Source: CAXXOK01 sp035353235 (GTDB lineage: Bacteria; Bacillota; Clostridia; Christensenellales; Aristaeellaceae). From it: a DNA stretch of 12,747 nt. The DNA lies in NCBI GenBank assembly GCA_035353235.1, contig DAOPZG010000071.1:1-12747 (forward strand), written 5' to 3'. Positions 1 through 6,615 of the stretch are shown one piece after another. Both the position numbers and the translations under genes were made by a program. The notes below the pieces were generated by a model. The model had not been told where the DNA came from. It saw nothing but the letters and a program-made list of their open reading frames with translations, and searched no databases. Within the stretch, counting starts at the first letter, position 1; each line of letters starts with the position of its first letter.

Positions 1-204
1 TCGGCTGACCTGGTCTTTGACCCCACACTCGCCGGCTGGAAGGCTTGCTCATCGCAATTGCGCCCTACGCACCTTCTCTCGGGGTTTGACCCCCGGTCGG
101 ACTTACCACTAGAACGCGCCATGCTCGCCGGACTTTGTCCGGTTTACGTGGGCCGCTTTGCCCGCATCTGGCTTCGGCTTTCAACCACAGACCCGTATAC
201 GATC
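1..204 (-). ncRNA. Putative structured RNA or RNA leader, 5' part, runs off left edge
   Basis: No convincing reading frame lies here, but on the minus strand a good promoter (211-239) points into a GC-rich stretch packed with short hairpins. The arms are 150-153/160-163, 128-133/137-142 (six perfect pairs around a three-base loop), 80-84/91-95 and 12-15/19-22. Read on the minus strand, all four loop regions contain an AAA, usually as CAAAG or CAAA. GC content drops sharply just outside, from about 205 to 350, as expected at the edge of an RNA gene. It could be an independent RNA of more than 200 nt or a riboswitch-like leader for a gene beyond the left edge. I could not match it to RNase P, tmRNA, SRP RNA, 6S, T-box or the common riboswitch cores. 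A raiA-type RNA of Clostridia is one candidate to test, but I cannot confirm it by eye. The start is inferred from the promoter. Confidence 0.45.
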
Positions 205-210
205 GATGCT

Positions 211-239
211 ATTATATCGTTATCAGTCAACGAACGCAA
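211..239 (-). promoter_or_regulatory. SigA-type promoter for the left-edge RNA
   Basis: On the minus strand there is a perfect -10 box TATAAT (216-211) preceded at exactly 17 bases by TTGCGT (239-234), which keeps the TTG core of the -35 box. Transcription would start near 204. No start codon with a ribosome binding site follows, so the transcript begins directly in the hairpin-rich region. Confidence 0.6.
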
Positions 240-519
240 GTGTTTTTTCACATGTACGGTAATTTTTGTCATTTTTTACCCCTTTCTCCGCATACTTCCG
301 GGCGAAAGCACTCTCCCCCAAGAAAATTCCATTCTCGACAGAATATCTACTCCGTGCAGAGGTCTCTGCGCGCCTCTCCCCTTAGTATGCTCACAGGTGT
401 TTTTCATCCGGCAGGCAGGAAAAGTACACCGCTTTCCAGAAAAAGATAAATAGGAATCCCATTCTTTTCAGGCGGCTCAAACTGAAACGGCTTACGCCAG
501 AAACGGAGATTGAAGCGGC
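240..519. other. Intergenic region between divergent RNA promoter and kinase gene
   Basis: About 280 bases without a supported gene separate the leftward RNA promoter from the rightward kinase gene. The first part is AT-rich with several T runs. The kinase promoter should lie here, but I found no strong one: TTGTCA at 266-271 is followed by CATACT at 291-296 with a long 19-base spacer. A short palindrome sits at 356-369. Frames crossing this region translate into low-quality sequence with no recognisable domain. Confidence 0.5.
356..369. repeat. 14-bp inverted repeat upstream of kinase gene
   Basis: GCAGAG and CTCTGC form perfect six-base arms around a two-base centre. It lies about 150 bases before the kinase start, in the region where a promoter is expected, so it could be an operator half-site pair. 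It is short enough to be chance, and no second copy was seen in the window. Confidence 0.25.
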
Positions 520-1182
520 ATGAAGAATTTTGTTATCGCGATCGCTCGCGGCTTTGGCAGCGGTGGCAAGCAAATCGGTCTGAAGATCGCCGGAGACCTG
601 AATATTAAATTGATGGATAAGGAACTGCTGGAACTTGCGTCTATCGAGAGCGGCATCAGCGAGGAGCTTTTCGCCCTTGCGGATGAGAAACTGAACCGCC
701 GGCTGCTGATGCAGGTGCCGGATCGGGAACATTACGGCAACGTGCTTCGCCCCGAAAGCCGGAAATTCGTTTCCGACATCAACCTTTTTAATTATCAGGT
801 TAAAATCCTGCGAAGCCTTGCCAAAACCGAATCGTATATCGTTGTGGGCAAAGCGGCTAATTTTGTGCTCCGCGACCTGCCCAACGTGGTCAGCGTACAG
901 GTACAGGCGCCTTTTGAAGATTGTGTAAAAGAAATTATGGCCCGTTCCCCCATGACGGAAGCACAGGCGGCCCGCGCTGTTCGCCAGACCGATAAGTATC
1001 GCGCCGATTACCATCGGTACTATACGGGGGAGAAATGGACCGACCCCATCCATTACGACCTGTGCCTGAACAGTTCCCGCATCGGCTGGGACGCATGCGC
1101 AGAAGTGATCAAACATACCGTATCCGAAAAGTTAGGCATCCCGTATGCCGAACTTGTACAGACCCCTGAGCACGCGGAGTAA
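520..1182 (+). CDS. Cytidylate kinase-like family protein
   Basis: A 220-residue P-loop protein of the cytidylate kinase-like group, small nucleotide-binding proteins frequent in Clostridia and distinct from the main Cmk. The N terminus has a modified Walker A loop, RGFGSGGKQIG (residues 10-20), followed by a helix and the MDKELLELA segment (32-40), which resembles the start of the NMP-binding region. The core strand and loop YIVVGKAANFVL (106-117) is another family hallmark. The rest is helical, with Arg-rich lid-like segments (142-170). The true phosphate acceptor is not known, so naming it cmk would go too far. The start is supported by GGAG at 505-508, 11 bases before ATG. It is the only plus-strand gene, is transcribed alone, and is closed by the hairpin terminator downstream. 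Confidence 0.85.
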   Translation: MKNFVIAIARGFGSGGKQIGLKIAGDLNIKLMDKELLELASIESGISEELFALADEKLNRRLLMQVPDREHYGNVLRPESRKFVSDINLFNYQVKILRSLAKTESYIVVGKAANFVLRDLPNVVSVQVQAPFEDCVKEIMARSPMTEAQAARAVRQTDKYRADYHRYYTGEKWTDPIHYDLCLNSSRIGWDACAEVIKHTVSEKLGIPYAELVQTPEHAE

Positions 1183-1266
1183 ATTCGGAGTAGGTTTCCT
1201 GCACGTCTGAATTCGCCACACCCATTTTGTTGTGTGAACACACACTCCTATCGCAACGTAAATAAG

Positions 1267-1308
1267 CCTCCCGATGACGGCGCGCGCTTCCGTCTCCGGG
1301 AGGTTTTT
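1267..1308 (+). terminator. Rho-independent terminator, possibly bidirectional
   Basis: A seven-base outer stem CCTCCCG/CGGGAGG (1267-1273 with 1297-1303) and an inner ACGG/CCGT stem enclose a GC-rich loop, followed directly by five T (1304-1308) and an AT-rich tail. It ends the kinase transcript. The minus-strand glycosyltransferase stops about 20 bases away, and on that strand the stem is followed by a weaker T-rich run, so it may serve both convergent genes. Confidence 0.85.
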
Positions 1309-1329
1309 ATATTGTCCGTTAACAGGTTC

Positions 1330-2304
1330 CTACTCGTCCTTTTCCGGGTCGAACCCCTCTCCGTTCAGGTAACGGTCAATGATAAAACGCGGACGATGTT
1401 TGCTTTCGTTGTAAATTTTCCCGATATATTCGCCGATCACGCCAAGGCTTAACAGCTGGATTCCGCCAATCAGCCAGATGGAAGCGATGGTGCTGGTCCA
1501 GCCGGTTACGGTATGGCCCACAATGAAGGAGATCAGCGTGTAAATCAGCATCAGCAGAGAAATCACAAATACCACCAGCCCCAGCGTGGTAATCAGCCGA
1601 AGGGGTTTTACGGAGAAGCTGGTGATACCGTCGATGGCAAACGCAAGCATCTTCTTGAACGGATACTTGCTCTTTCCCGCGAAACGCTCGTTACGGTCGT
1701 AATAAACATAACCGCTCTGGAAGCCCACCAACGGTGCAAGCCCGCGCAGGAAAAGGTTAACCTCACGGAAACCTGCCAGCGCATCCAGCGCCCGGCGGCT
1801 CATCAGGCGGTAATCCGCATGGTTATAGGTAATATCCACGCCCAGACTTTTCATCATCCGATAGAATGCAAGCGCCGTCTGCCGCTTGAAAAAGGTGTCG
1901 GTATCCCGTTTATTGCGCACACCGTAGACGATGTCGCAACCGTCCCGGTATTCGTTAATAAAGCGATCCATGGCATCCATATCGTCCTGCAGATCGGCGT
2001 CCATGGAGATACAAAAATCACAGTGTTTGCGCGCGGTCATCAACCCAGCCAGCAGTGCGTTCTGATGACCGCGGTTCCGGCTCAGCTTCAGGCCTTCAAA
2101 CAGCGGATTTTCCTGGTGCAGAGCGCGGATCAGTTCCCATGTTTTGTCTTTGCTTCCGTCGTCCACAAAAAGCACGCGGCTGGTCTCGTCACAGGCTCCT
2201 TTTTCGATCAGTGCTTTCATCTTCAGGGTCAACCGGCGTGAGGTTTCCGGCAATACTTCTTCTTCGTTATAACAGGGAATCACCACCATCAGCTTCTGGC
2301 TCAT
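1330..2304 (-). CDS. GtrB/DPM1-like family 2 glycosyltransferase with two C-terminal membrane helices
   Basis: A 324-residue GT-A fold enzyme that probably moves a sugar from a nucleotide sugar onto a polyprenyl phosphate at the inner face of the membrane. VVIPCYNEEE (7-16) opens the domain, followed by FVDDGSKD (46-53), SRNRGHQNALLAGL (75-88) and the metal-binding DAD of SMDADLQD (100-107). Two hydrophobic helices at about 237-262 and 270-295 precede the tail GEYIGKIYNE...HRP, the hallmark arrangement of GtrB/CsbB/YkcC-type transferases. The start is fixed by GGAGG 12 bases before ATG; a longer frame upstream has no such signal. It follows the caspase gene by 78 bases and probably shares its transcript. 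No GtrA-type flippase is adjacent. Sugar and acceptor cannot be inferred; wall or surface glycan modification is the likely role. Confidence 0.9.
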   Translation of the reverse strand: MSQKLMVVIPCYNEEEVLPETSRRLTLKMKALIEKGACDETSRVLFVDDGSKDKTWELIRALHQENPLFEGLKLSRNRGHQNALLAGLMTARKHCDFCISMDADLQDDMDAMDRFINEYRDGCDIVYGVRNKRDTDTFFKRQTALAFYRMMKSLGVDITYNHADYRLMSRRALDALAGFREVNLFLRGLAPLVGFQSGYVYYDRNERFAGKSKYPFKKMLAFAIDGITSFSVKPLRLITTLGLVVFVISLLMLIYTLISFIVGHTVTGWTSTIASIWLIGGIQLLSLGVIGEYIGKIYNESKHRPRFIIDRYLNGEGFDPEKDE

Positions 2305-2327
2305 AGAAAACGATAACCTCCCTATTA

Positions 2328-2354
2328 GCGGGTGAGGCTGCCGCCTCCGCCCGC
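2328..2354 (-). other. Hairpin between caspase and glycosyltransferase genes
   Basis: Two stem blocks, GCGGG/CCCGC (2328-2332 with 2350-2354) and GAGGC/GCCTC (2334-2338 with 2343-2347), enclose a TGCC loop. No T run follows on either strand, so it is not a standard terminator. Its position just before the glycosyltransferase ribosome binding site would suit an RNA-stability element or partial attenuator. Confidence 0.35.
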
Positions 2355-2382
2355 GTTCTTGATGACCCAATCAACCCAAAAT

Positions 2383-3932
2383 TTACGCGTCGGCCGATCG
2401 CACGGTAATCGTGTTACTGTCAGCCGTAAAGGTTTGCTTTCCCAGAAAACAGGTCACATGGATGCGATACTTCCCGGCAGGCACTGCCGTGCCGTTTCTG
2501 TCGCGGCCGTTCCAGTAAAATGTGCTGCCATTCGGAATGATTTTCAGCGGGCGTGTGCTTTGCCGGTAGCATAGTTTCCGTACCGTTTGCCCCGCTTCGT
2601 TCTCGATGGTTACGCTCAGCTCGCAGGGGCAGGCATGACGAACGAAAATCGGCAGTTCGCGCGGCCCGCCAACTGAAAAAGCATTCACCGTCTCAATCGA
2701 CAGGTCCGGGTCGCCGTCCGAGGGAGGCACCGCAATCACCTGCCCGGCATGCACCGTCAGTTCTCCATTATCAATCGAAACCACCTGTACCAGCACATAG
2801 CCGCTCGTCCCGGCGTTTTCCAGATTCAGCGTCAGGGTGCGCACTTTGCGGCCTGGCGTAATGGCGCCCTGTTCGTCGCCATAAGCGGTGTAGCGTTCCA
2901 CATCATCATACAGGAGCTGGGCTTCGTCGAAACGCCATTTATCTTCCCGCCGGTAAACAATCTGGTAAGCGACGCGCACAGGACGGTTCGCCACAAATTC
3001 CAGCGTCAGCTGGTTATCCAACTGGCTTAAGGTGGATTTTGAAAAAGTAATATCTCCGATCGGTGATCGTACAGACGGATCCAGCGCGGTTTCATCGGCA
3101 GGGTTGTACGTGAAGACTACAAAATCATCTTCCTGCGGATACACCTGCGGAGTGGAGGTAGCATGGTTGCGCAGCAACGATGTATACAGTTCTTTCAGCG
3201 TAATCTGCCCATCCCGGTTTGCGTCCGCCGGCGAGCCGCAGCGTGGGCTGAGGCTTTGCGTAAGCATCTGGGTAAAATAGAAAGCGCCCTGCACACCACC
3301 CGCAGCGGCTCCATCCGCGGAAGCATTCCAGTACCAGCTTTCTTCCATAGCGCCAGAACTGGTTAGCACTTTGAAATCCTTCCTCAGAAAGCACAAATCC
3401 CGAGGCTGGGCGCGCATTCCCTTGCCAATGAAAGCGCCGCTGTAGCAGGCATCCAGCAATAGTACCTTTGTTCCCGCGATACCGTCGAGGCATCCTGCAA
3501 CGCCTGCGGTGTCAGCTGCCCTTCCTTTACACCGTCGCTTAACAACAGGGCAGGCTCCACATTGTGATCCGGGTCGTAGATGCCATGGGTACTGATGTAC
3601 AGGTAGCAGGCGTCATCGGCGTCCGATCCGGCGAACGTGTCCCGGATCAGGGCGGTCAAGCCTTCCGAATCGGTTACAGGCGTTTCGGGAATAACGATCG
3701 ACGCAAAAGGATCGGCGCTTTCCTGTAAAACCGCCTGCATGGCGAATACATTGTTTGTGGAAGAGGGATAGGTGCTGGGTTCGGATACAAAGTCGTCAAC
3801 CCCGATCAGCAACGCGCGGTTCGTCCGGGTACCATCGGCTGTGGCTGTCGCAGGAGCGGGCTGCAATGTAACCGCTGCCAGACAGGCCAGCGTGAGTACC
3901 AGGGCAAATATACGCCGTAAACGGTCGCGCAT
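2383..3932 (-). pseudogene. Secreted caspase-family (peptidase C14) protein, frameshifted
   Basis: Two overlapping minus-strand frames form one 516-residue protein if a single base is restored near 3489-3491. The upstream frame (from 3932) has a signal peptide (about 1-32), the caspase opening strand RALLIGVDDF (39-48) and the catalytic His in YISTHG (H116). The other frame carries LLLDACYSG with the catalytic Cys (C163). At the junction the sequence reads as if a CCC run lost one C. As written, the upstream frame stops at 3384 after 182 residues and lacks the Cys. Further on come an EF-hand loop DANRDGQITLKE (237-248), a beta-rich region, and a C-terminal FlgD-like Ig fold (about 425-516) with FYWNGRDRNG and PAGKYRI. 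GGAGG seven bases before ATG fixes the start. Both catalytic motifs are otherwise intact, so this is either recent inactivation or an assembly error. The downstream part of the gene lies in 2383-3459. Confidence 0.85.
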
Positions 3933-3965
3933 TGCGCATCCTCCCGCAAGAAATTTCGTCCCCCC

Positions 3966-3994
3966 ATTGTACACGAAAAATTCGTTTCTTACAA
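3966..3994 (-). promoter_or_regulatory. Promoter of the caspase-glycosyltransferase unit
   Basis: On the minus strand TTGTAA (3994-3989) and TACAAT (3971-3966) are separated by exactly 17 bases. Transcription would start near 3959, giving a leader of about 27 bases before the ATG at 3932. This suggests that the caspase and glycosyltransferase genes can be expressed separately from the polA-led genes upstream. Confidence 0.6.
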
Positions 3995-4026
3995 CTCGCC
4001 GCCGGTACGTACAGGTTCGTTGGCCA

Positions 4027-4055
4027 CGGTCCGGCGCTTCTCTCGCGCCAGACCG
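4027..4055 (-). terminator. Hairpin after the CHAP protein gene, weak terminator candidate
   Basis: An 11-pair stem (4027-4037 with 4045-4055, one wobble pair on the minus strand) with a seven-base loop lies nine bases past the stop of the CHAP gene. On the minus strand it is not followed by a T run, so intrinsic termination would be weak. The promoter of the next unit follows 30-60 bases later, which fits a transcription boundary. Confidence 0.4.
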
Positions 4056-4063
4056 GCGCGTGT

Positions 4064-5008
4064 TTATTCGTCCACCAACCAGGTGTCCGGCGTGTTATAC
4101 TCCTTTTCCCGGATGGCCGCTTCAATAGCCTGCTGGGTGCGGCGGTCAGCGATCCCGCTGACAGGCTGATCTTTCATCGCTTTCTGGTATTCTACAACGG
4201 CAGCTTTTGTGTTGCCGCCATAGGTGCCTGTCTGGTCCTTTTCCGCAAGATAGCCAAGCTCTGCCAGCCGTTTTTGCAGCACAAGTACTTTCTCCCCGCT
4301 GCAACCGAAGCGCAGGGTGGTATCCACCACATCCTCACAGGTGCCAAAGCCCAGTACCTGACTGTTGTCCAGCGAATAGGCATTATGCTGCACGCTTGAG
4401 GGGTTGTTACCCTCGATGACATGCAGGGTTACTTTTCCGTCCGCATCCGTCGTACAGTATTCCACAAGGGCGACATGCTCGGTATCCCCCGCCTCGCTGT
4501 AGGTAAAGAAAACCAGATCACCGGGATGTGGAACGTATTCGTTTTTCTTCATCAGATGGTCGCTGCCCCGCAGCCACTGGTACCCCCAGTTGGGGCAGTT
4601 GCCTTTTCGGTACACAAAGCGTCCATGGGCAATGAACCAATCCCGTCCGGTATTCTGCCCGCTGTATTTAGGGTAGATCGCATTAAGCAGCTGCGTACCA
4701 TAGCGCTGATCCGTCTGATCCACGCACCAGCAAACAAACTCCGCACACCAGGCCGCATGCGGGTCGCCCGACCAAACGCCGTACTTGCTGTAATTATTCG
4801 GGCCTTCCGTATAGCCCAGTTCCCCTTCCGCAACTGTCAGCAGGTTTTCCACAAAATCCGGCGTCTGGCCTGAATCCACCAACGTTTCGTCTGCCGCCAC
4901 CTTCGGAACGAACATCGCCTGCGGCGTCGCTGTCGTTTCCGCCAACGCCGTTCCGAAAAGCAATATCCCTACCGCCAGAGCCAGCGCTCCGGTTCGGCAT
5001 CTTCTCAT
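4064..5008 (-). CDS. Secreted CHAP-domain amidase with peptidoglycan-binding domain
   Basis: A 314-residue exported protein. A signal peptide (1-23, ending ALA) is followed by a CHAP-like (NlpC/P60 clan) cysteine amidase or endopeptidase domain at about 50-225. The likely nucleophile is C88 in AAWCAEFVCW, with H178 in TEHVALVEY and the polar pair in VIEGNN (198-202) completing the site; PGDLVFF (162-168) is another typical strand. Residues 233-296 form a peptidoglycan_binding_1 repeat with LRFGCSGEKV, LQKRLAELGYL and GTYGGNTKAAVVEYQ. It probably cuts cell-wall peptides outside the membrane. GGAGG seven bases before ATG supports this start; a longer frame would overlap the upstream gene and lacks a site. 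It is the last gene of the polA-led run, 37 bases after the solute-binding protein gene. Exact bond specificity cannot be seen. Confidence 0.9.
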   Translation of the reverse strand: MRRCRTGALALAVGILLFGTALAETTATPQAMFVPKVAADETLVDSGQTPDFVENLLTVAEGELGYTEGPNNYSKYGVWSGDPHAAWCAEFVCWCVDQTDQRYGTQLLNAIYPKYSGQNTGRDWFIAHGRFVYRKGNCPNWGYQWLRGSDHLMKKNEYVPHPGDLVFFTYSEAGDTEHVALVEYCTTDADGKVTLHVIEGNNPSSVQHNAYSLDNSQVLGFGTCEDVVDTTLRFGCSGEKVLVLQKRLAELGYLAEKDQTGTYGGNTKAAVVEYQKAMKDQPVSGIADRRTQQAIEAAIREKEYNTPDTWLVDE

Positions 5009-5045
5009 CTGCGTCCCTCCGTATCCGCTGATCTTCTCGCCGCCG

Positions 5046-6596
5046 TCATCGCCCGAAGGCTTCGATACCCCTGAGCAATTCAAACTCCCGGATGTCCCGA
5101 ACCGTCGTATACATTTTCCGGGTCAGGACCGCGCCGGAGCGGTAAAACAGGCAGATAAAGGGCACGTCGTTGGCAAACTGCTGCTGGATGGATTGCTGGG
5201 TGCGCGCGTAATCCTCTTGTGTCACACTGTTTCTCAGGGTTTCAAACAGGCTGCTCATCTCGCTGGAAACATAGCGGCAATAGTTGCCGCTGTTCCCCTT
5301 CATCAGCATAAAACCCGCGTCCGGCGTAACGTCCATCTGAAAAGACGCCAGCGCCATGTCAAACGAATTCGCCTCCAGCTTGGCTTTCTCCTCGGTGTAA
5401 TCTACGGTGTCCACCGTCACGCTGATTTTCAATGCGCCCAGCATATCGGCGATCATATTCGCGGTTTCAAAGCGCACATCGTTTTCCGGGTCTTCGTAAA
5501 CCAGCAGATGGAGGTACAGGTGCTTCACCTTATCGTCCCCAATCGCCTTGTCCAGTACGCCGTCGCCGTCAATATCGCTCCACCCCGAATCCGCCAGCAG
5601 CTTTTGCGCCAGTTCCAGATTGTACTGGTATTCGTTGGTCTGGTCATAATACAGCCAGCTGGTGGAAGCAATGGGTGTGTCCGCGTCCACGGTCATTCCC
5701 ATATAAACCTTTTCAGAAATCAGCTTGGTATCAATGGCGGCCCGGATGGCCTTGCGCACGTTCACATCATCCAATGGGTAGGACGTATTATTCAGCAGCA
5801 GCGTTTCCAGCTGTCGGGTGCTGTAAGTGATGGCCAGCGAACTGTTGCCGCTTTTATACTGAGACGCGGAAATCGAGCGGGTGAACGCAGTATCCACACG
5901 GCCGTATTCGTAAGCGGTAATCAAATCCTTATTACTGGTAAACAGAGACACCATAATTTCCTGCACCTGCGGTTTGGTTTGCCACCACTTGTCGTTTACC
6001 TTCAGCCAGATGTAATTTCCCGGCTGGAATGTGTCAATCCGGTACGGTCCGGTACCCAGCGGGTTGGGCATGTCAACCTGCGACATGGGCACCACGGGGA
6101 ACGTGAGCGCATACAGGATACCATAATACGAGCGGCTGGTTTTTACCACCACGGTTCGGTCATCAGTCGCGGAGAAGTCTTTGATCATATATCGTATGTT
6201 CTGGTAAAATCCGCGTGCCGTCTCATCCTCGCTGTTAGCCATCGTCAGCAGATATTTTCCCGACGCAACCACATCGTTTGCGGTCAGCGGGGTGCCGTCC
6301 GAAAAAGTCACGTTTTCGCGAAGGGTGAACGTCCAGGTTTTTCCGTTGTCTGATTCGGTCCAGTTCTCCGCCAGTAACGGTTGCGGCAGGCCGGTATCGT
6401 CCACCGTAACCAGGCTTTCGTACACCATGCCATACACAGACACAATATCCCGTTCCAGCGGGTTGAGTGGGCGAATTTCGTTCGTACGGGTGGAATAAAT
6501 CCCCACGATCAATGAGTCCTGAACATTTTCAGCCAGGGCAGGGGTCGCGGATATGGCAAGCAGCATGACGAGTAACAGGCAAAGCGTTCGTTTCAT
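5046..6596 (-). CDS. Family 5 extracellular solute-binding protein (peptide/nickel type), orphan
   Basis: A 516-residue protein of the DppA/OppA-type solute-binding family. The signal peptide (1-22) ends in ALA, with no Cys at the cleavage site, so it is not a typical Gram-positive lipoprotein and may be released or held another way. The family signature is clear at about 74-110: LLAENWTESDNGKTWTF, then FSDGTPLTANDVV. Later segments such as NPLGTGPYRID and the LLLNNTSYPLDDVNVRKAIRAAID region are also typical of the fold. GGGGAGG just before ATG fixes the start. No permease or ATPase gene is present in this window; instead it lies 19 bases after a lytic transglycosylase gene and 37 bases before a CHAP amidase gene. 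Binding of cell-wall peptides for recycling or sensing is plausible but is inference. Confidence 0.9.
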   Translation of the reverse strand: MKRTLCLLLVMLLAISATPALAENVQDSLIVGIYSTRTNEIRPLNPLERDIVSVYGMVYESLVTVDDTGLPQPLLAENWTESDNGKTWTFTLRENVTFSDGTPLTANDVVASGKYLLTMANSEDETARGFYQNIRYMIKDFSATDDRTVVVKTSRSYYGILYALTFPVVPMSQVDMPNPLGTGPYRIDTFQPGNYIWLKVNDKWWQTKPQVQEIMVSLFTSNKDLITAYEYGRVDTAFTRSISASQYKSGNSSLAITYSTRQLETLLLNNTSYPLDDVNVRKAIRAAIDTKLISEKVYMGMTVDADTPIASTSWLYYDQTNEYQYNLELAQKLLADSGWSDIDGDGVLDKAIGDDKVKHLYLHLLVYEDPENDVRFETANMIADMLGALKISVTVDTVDYTEEKAKLEANSFDMALASFQMDVTPDAGFMLMKGNSGNYCRYVSSEMSSLFETLRNSVTQEDYARTQQSIQQQFANDVPFICLFYRSGAVLTRKMYTTVRDIREFELLRGIEAFGR

Positions 6597-6615
6597 GGGT
6601 TTCCTCCCCAAAGGC

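Noticed and set aside
1..204. RNase P RNA, tmRNA, SRP RNA or a T-box/cobalamin leader
   Set aside because: The conserved core sequences of these families, as I know them, are not present on either strand.
225..246. LexA-like box near the RNA promoter (CGAAC-N4-G...)
   Set aside because: Only the left half matches the Gram-positive SOS box; the right half does not.
58..453. Plus-strand open frames across the left intergenic region
   Set aside because: No domain, no ribosome site, and they run antisense through the hairpin-rich RNA region and its promoter.
391..1116. Minus-strand frame of 241 codons opposite the kinase gene
   Set aside because: Antisense shadow of a clear protein family member, with no ribosome site or recognisable motif.
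1231..1242. TGTGT-GA-ACACA palindrome after the kinase gene
   Set aside because: Too short, with a two-base centre, and located downstream of the gene, so chance is likely.
3470..3510. Programmed -1 frameshift in the caspase gene
   Set aside because: No X-XXY-YYZ slippery heptamer near the junction; a base loss fits the sequence better.
5193..6353. Plus-strand frame of 386 codons opposite the solute-binding protein
   Set aside because: His/Gln/Arg-rich composition typical of an antisense shadow; the minus strand encodes an unmistakable binding protein.
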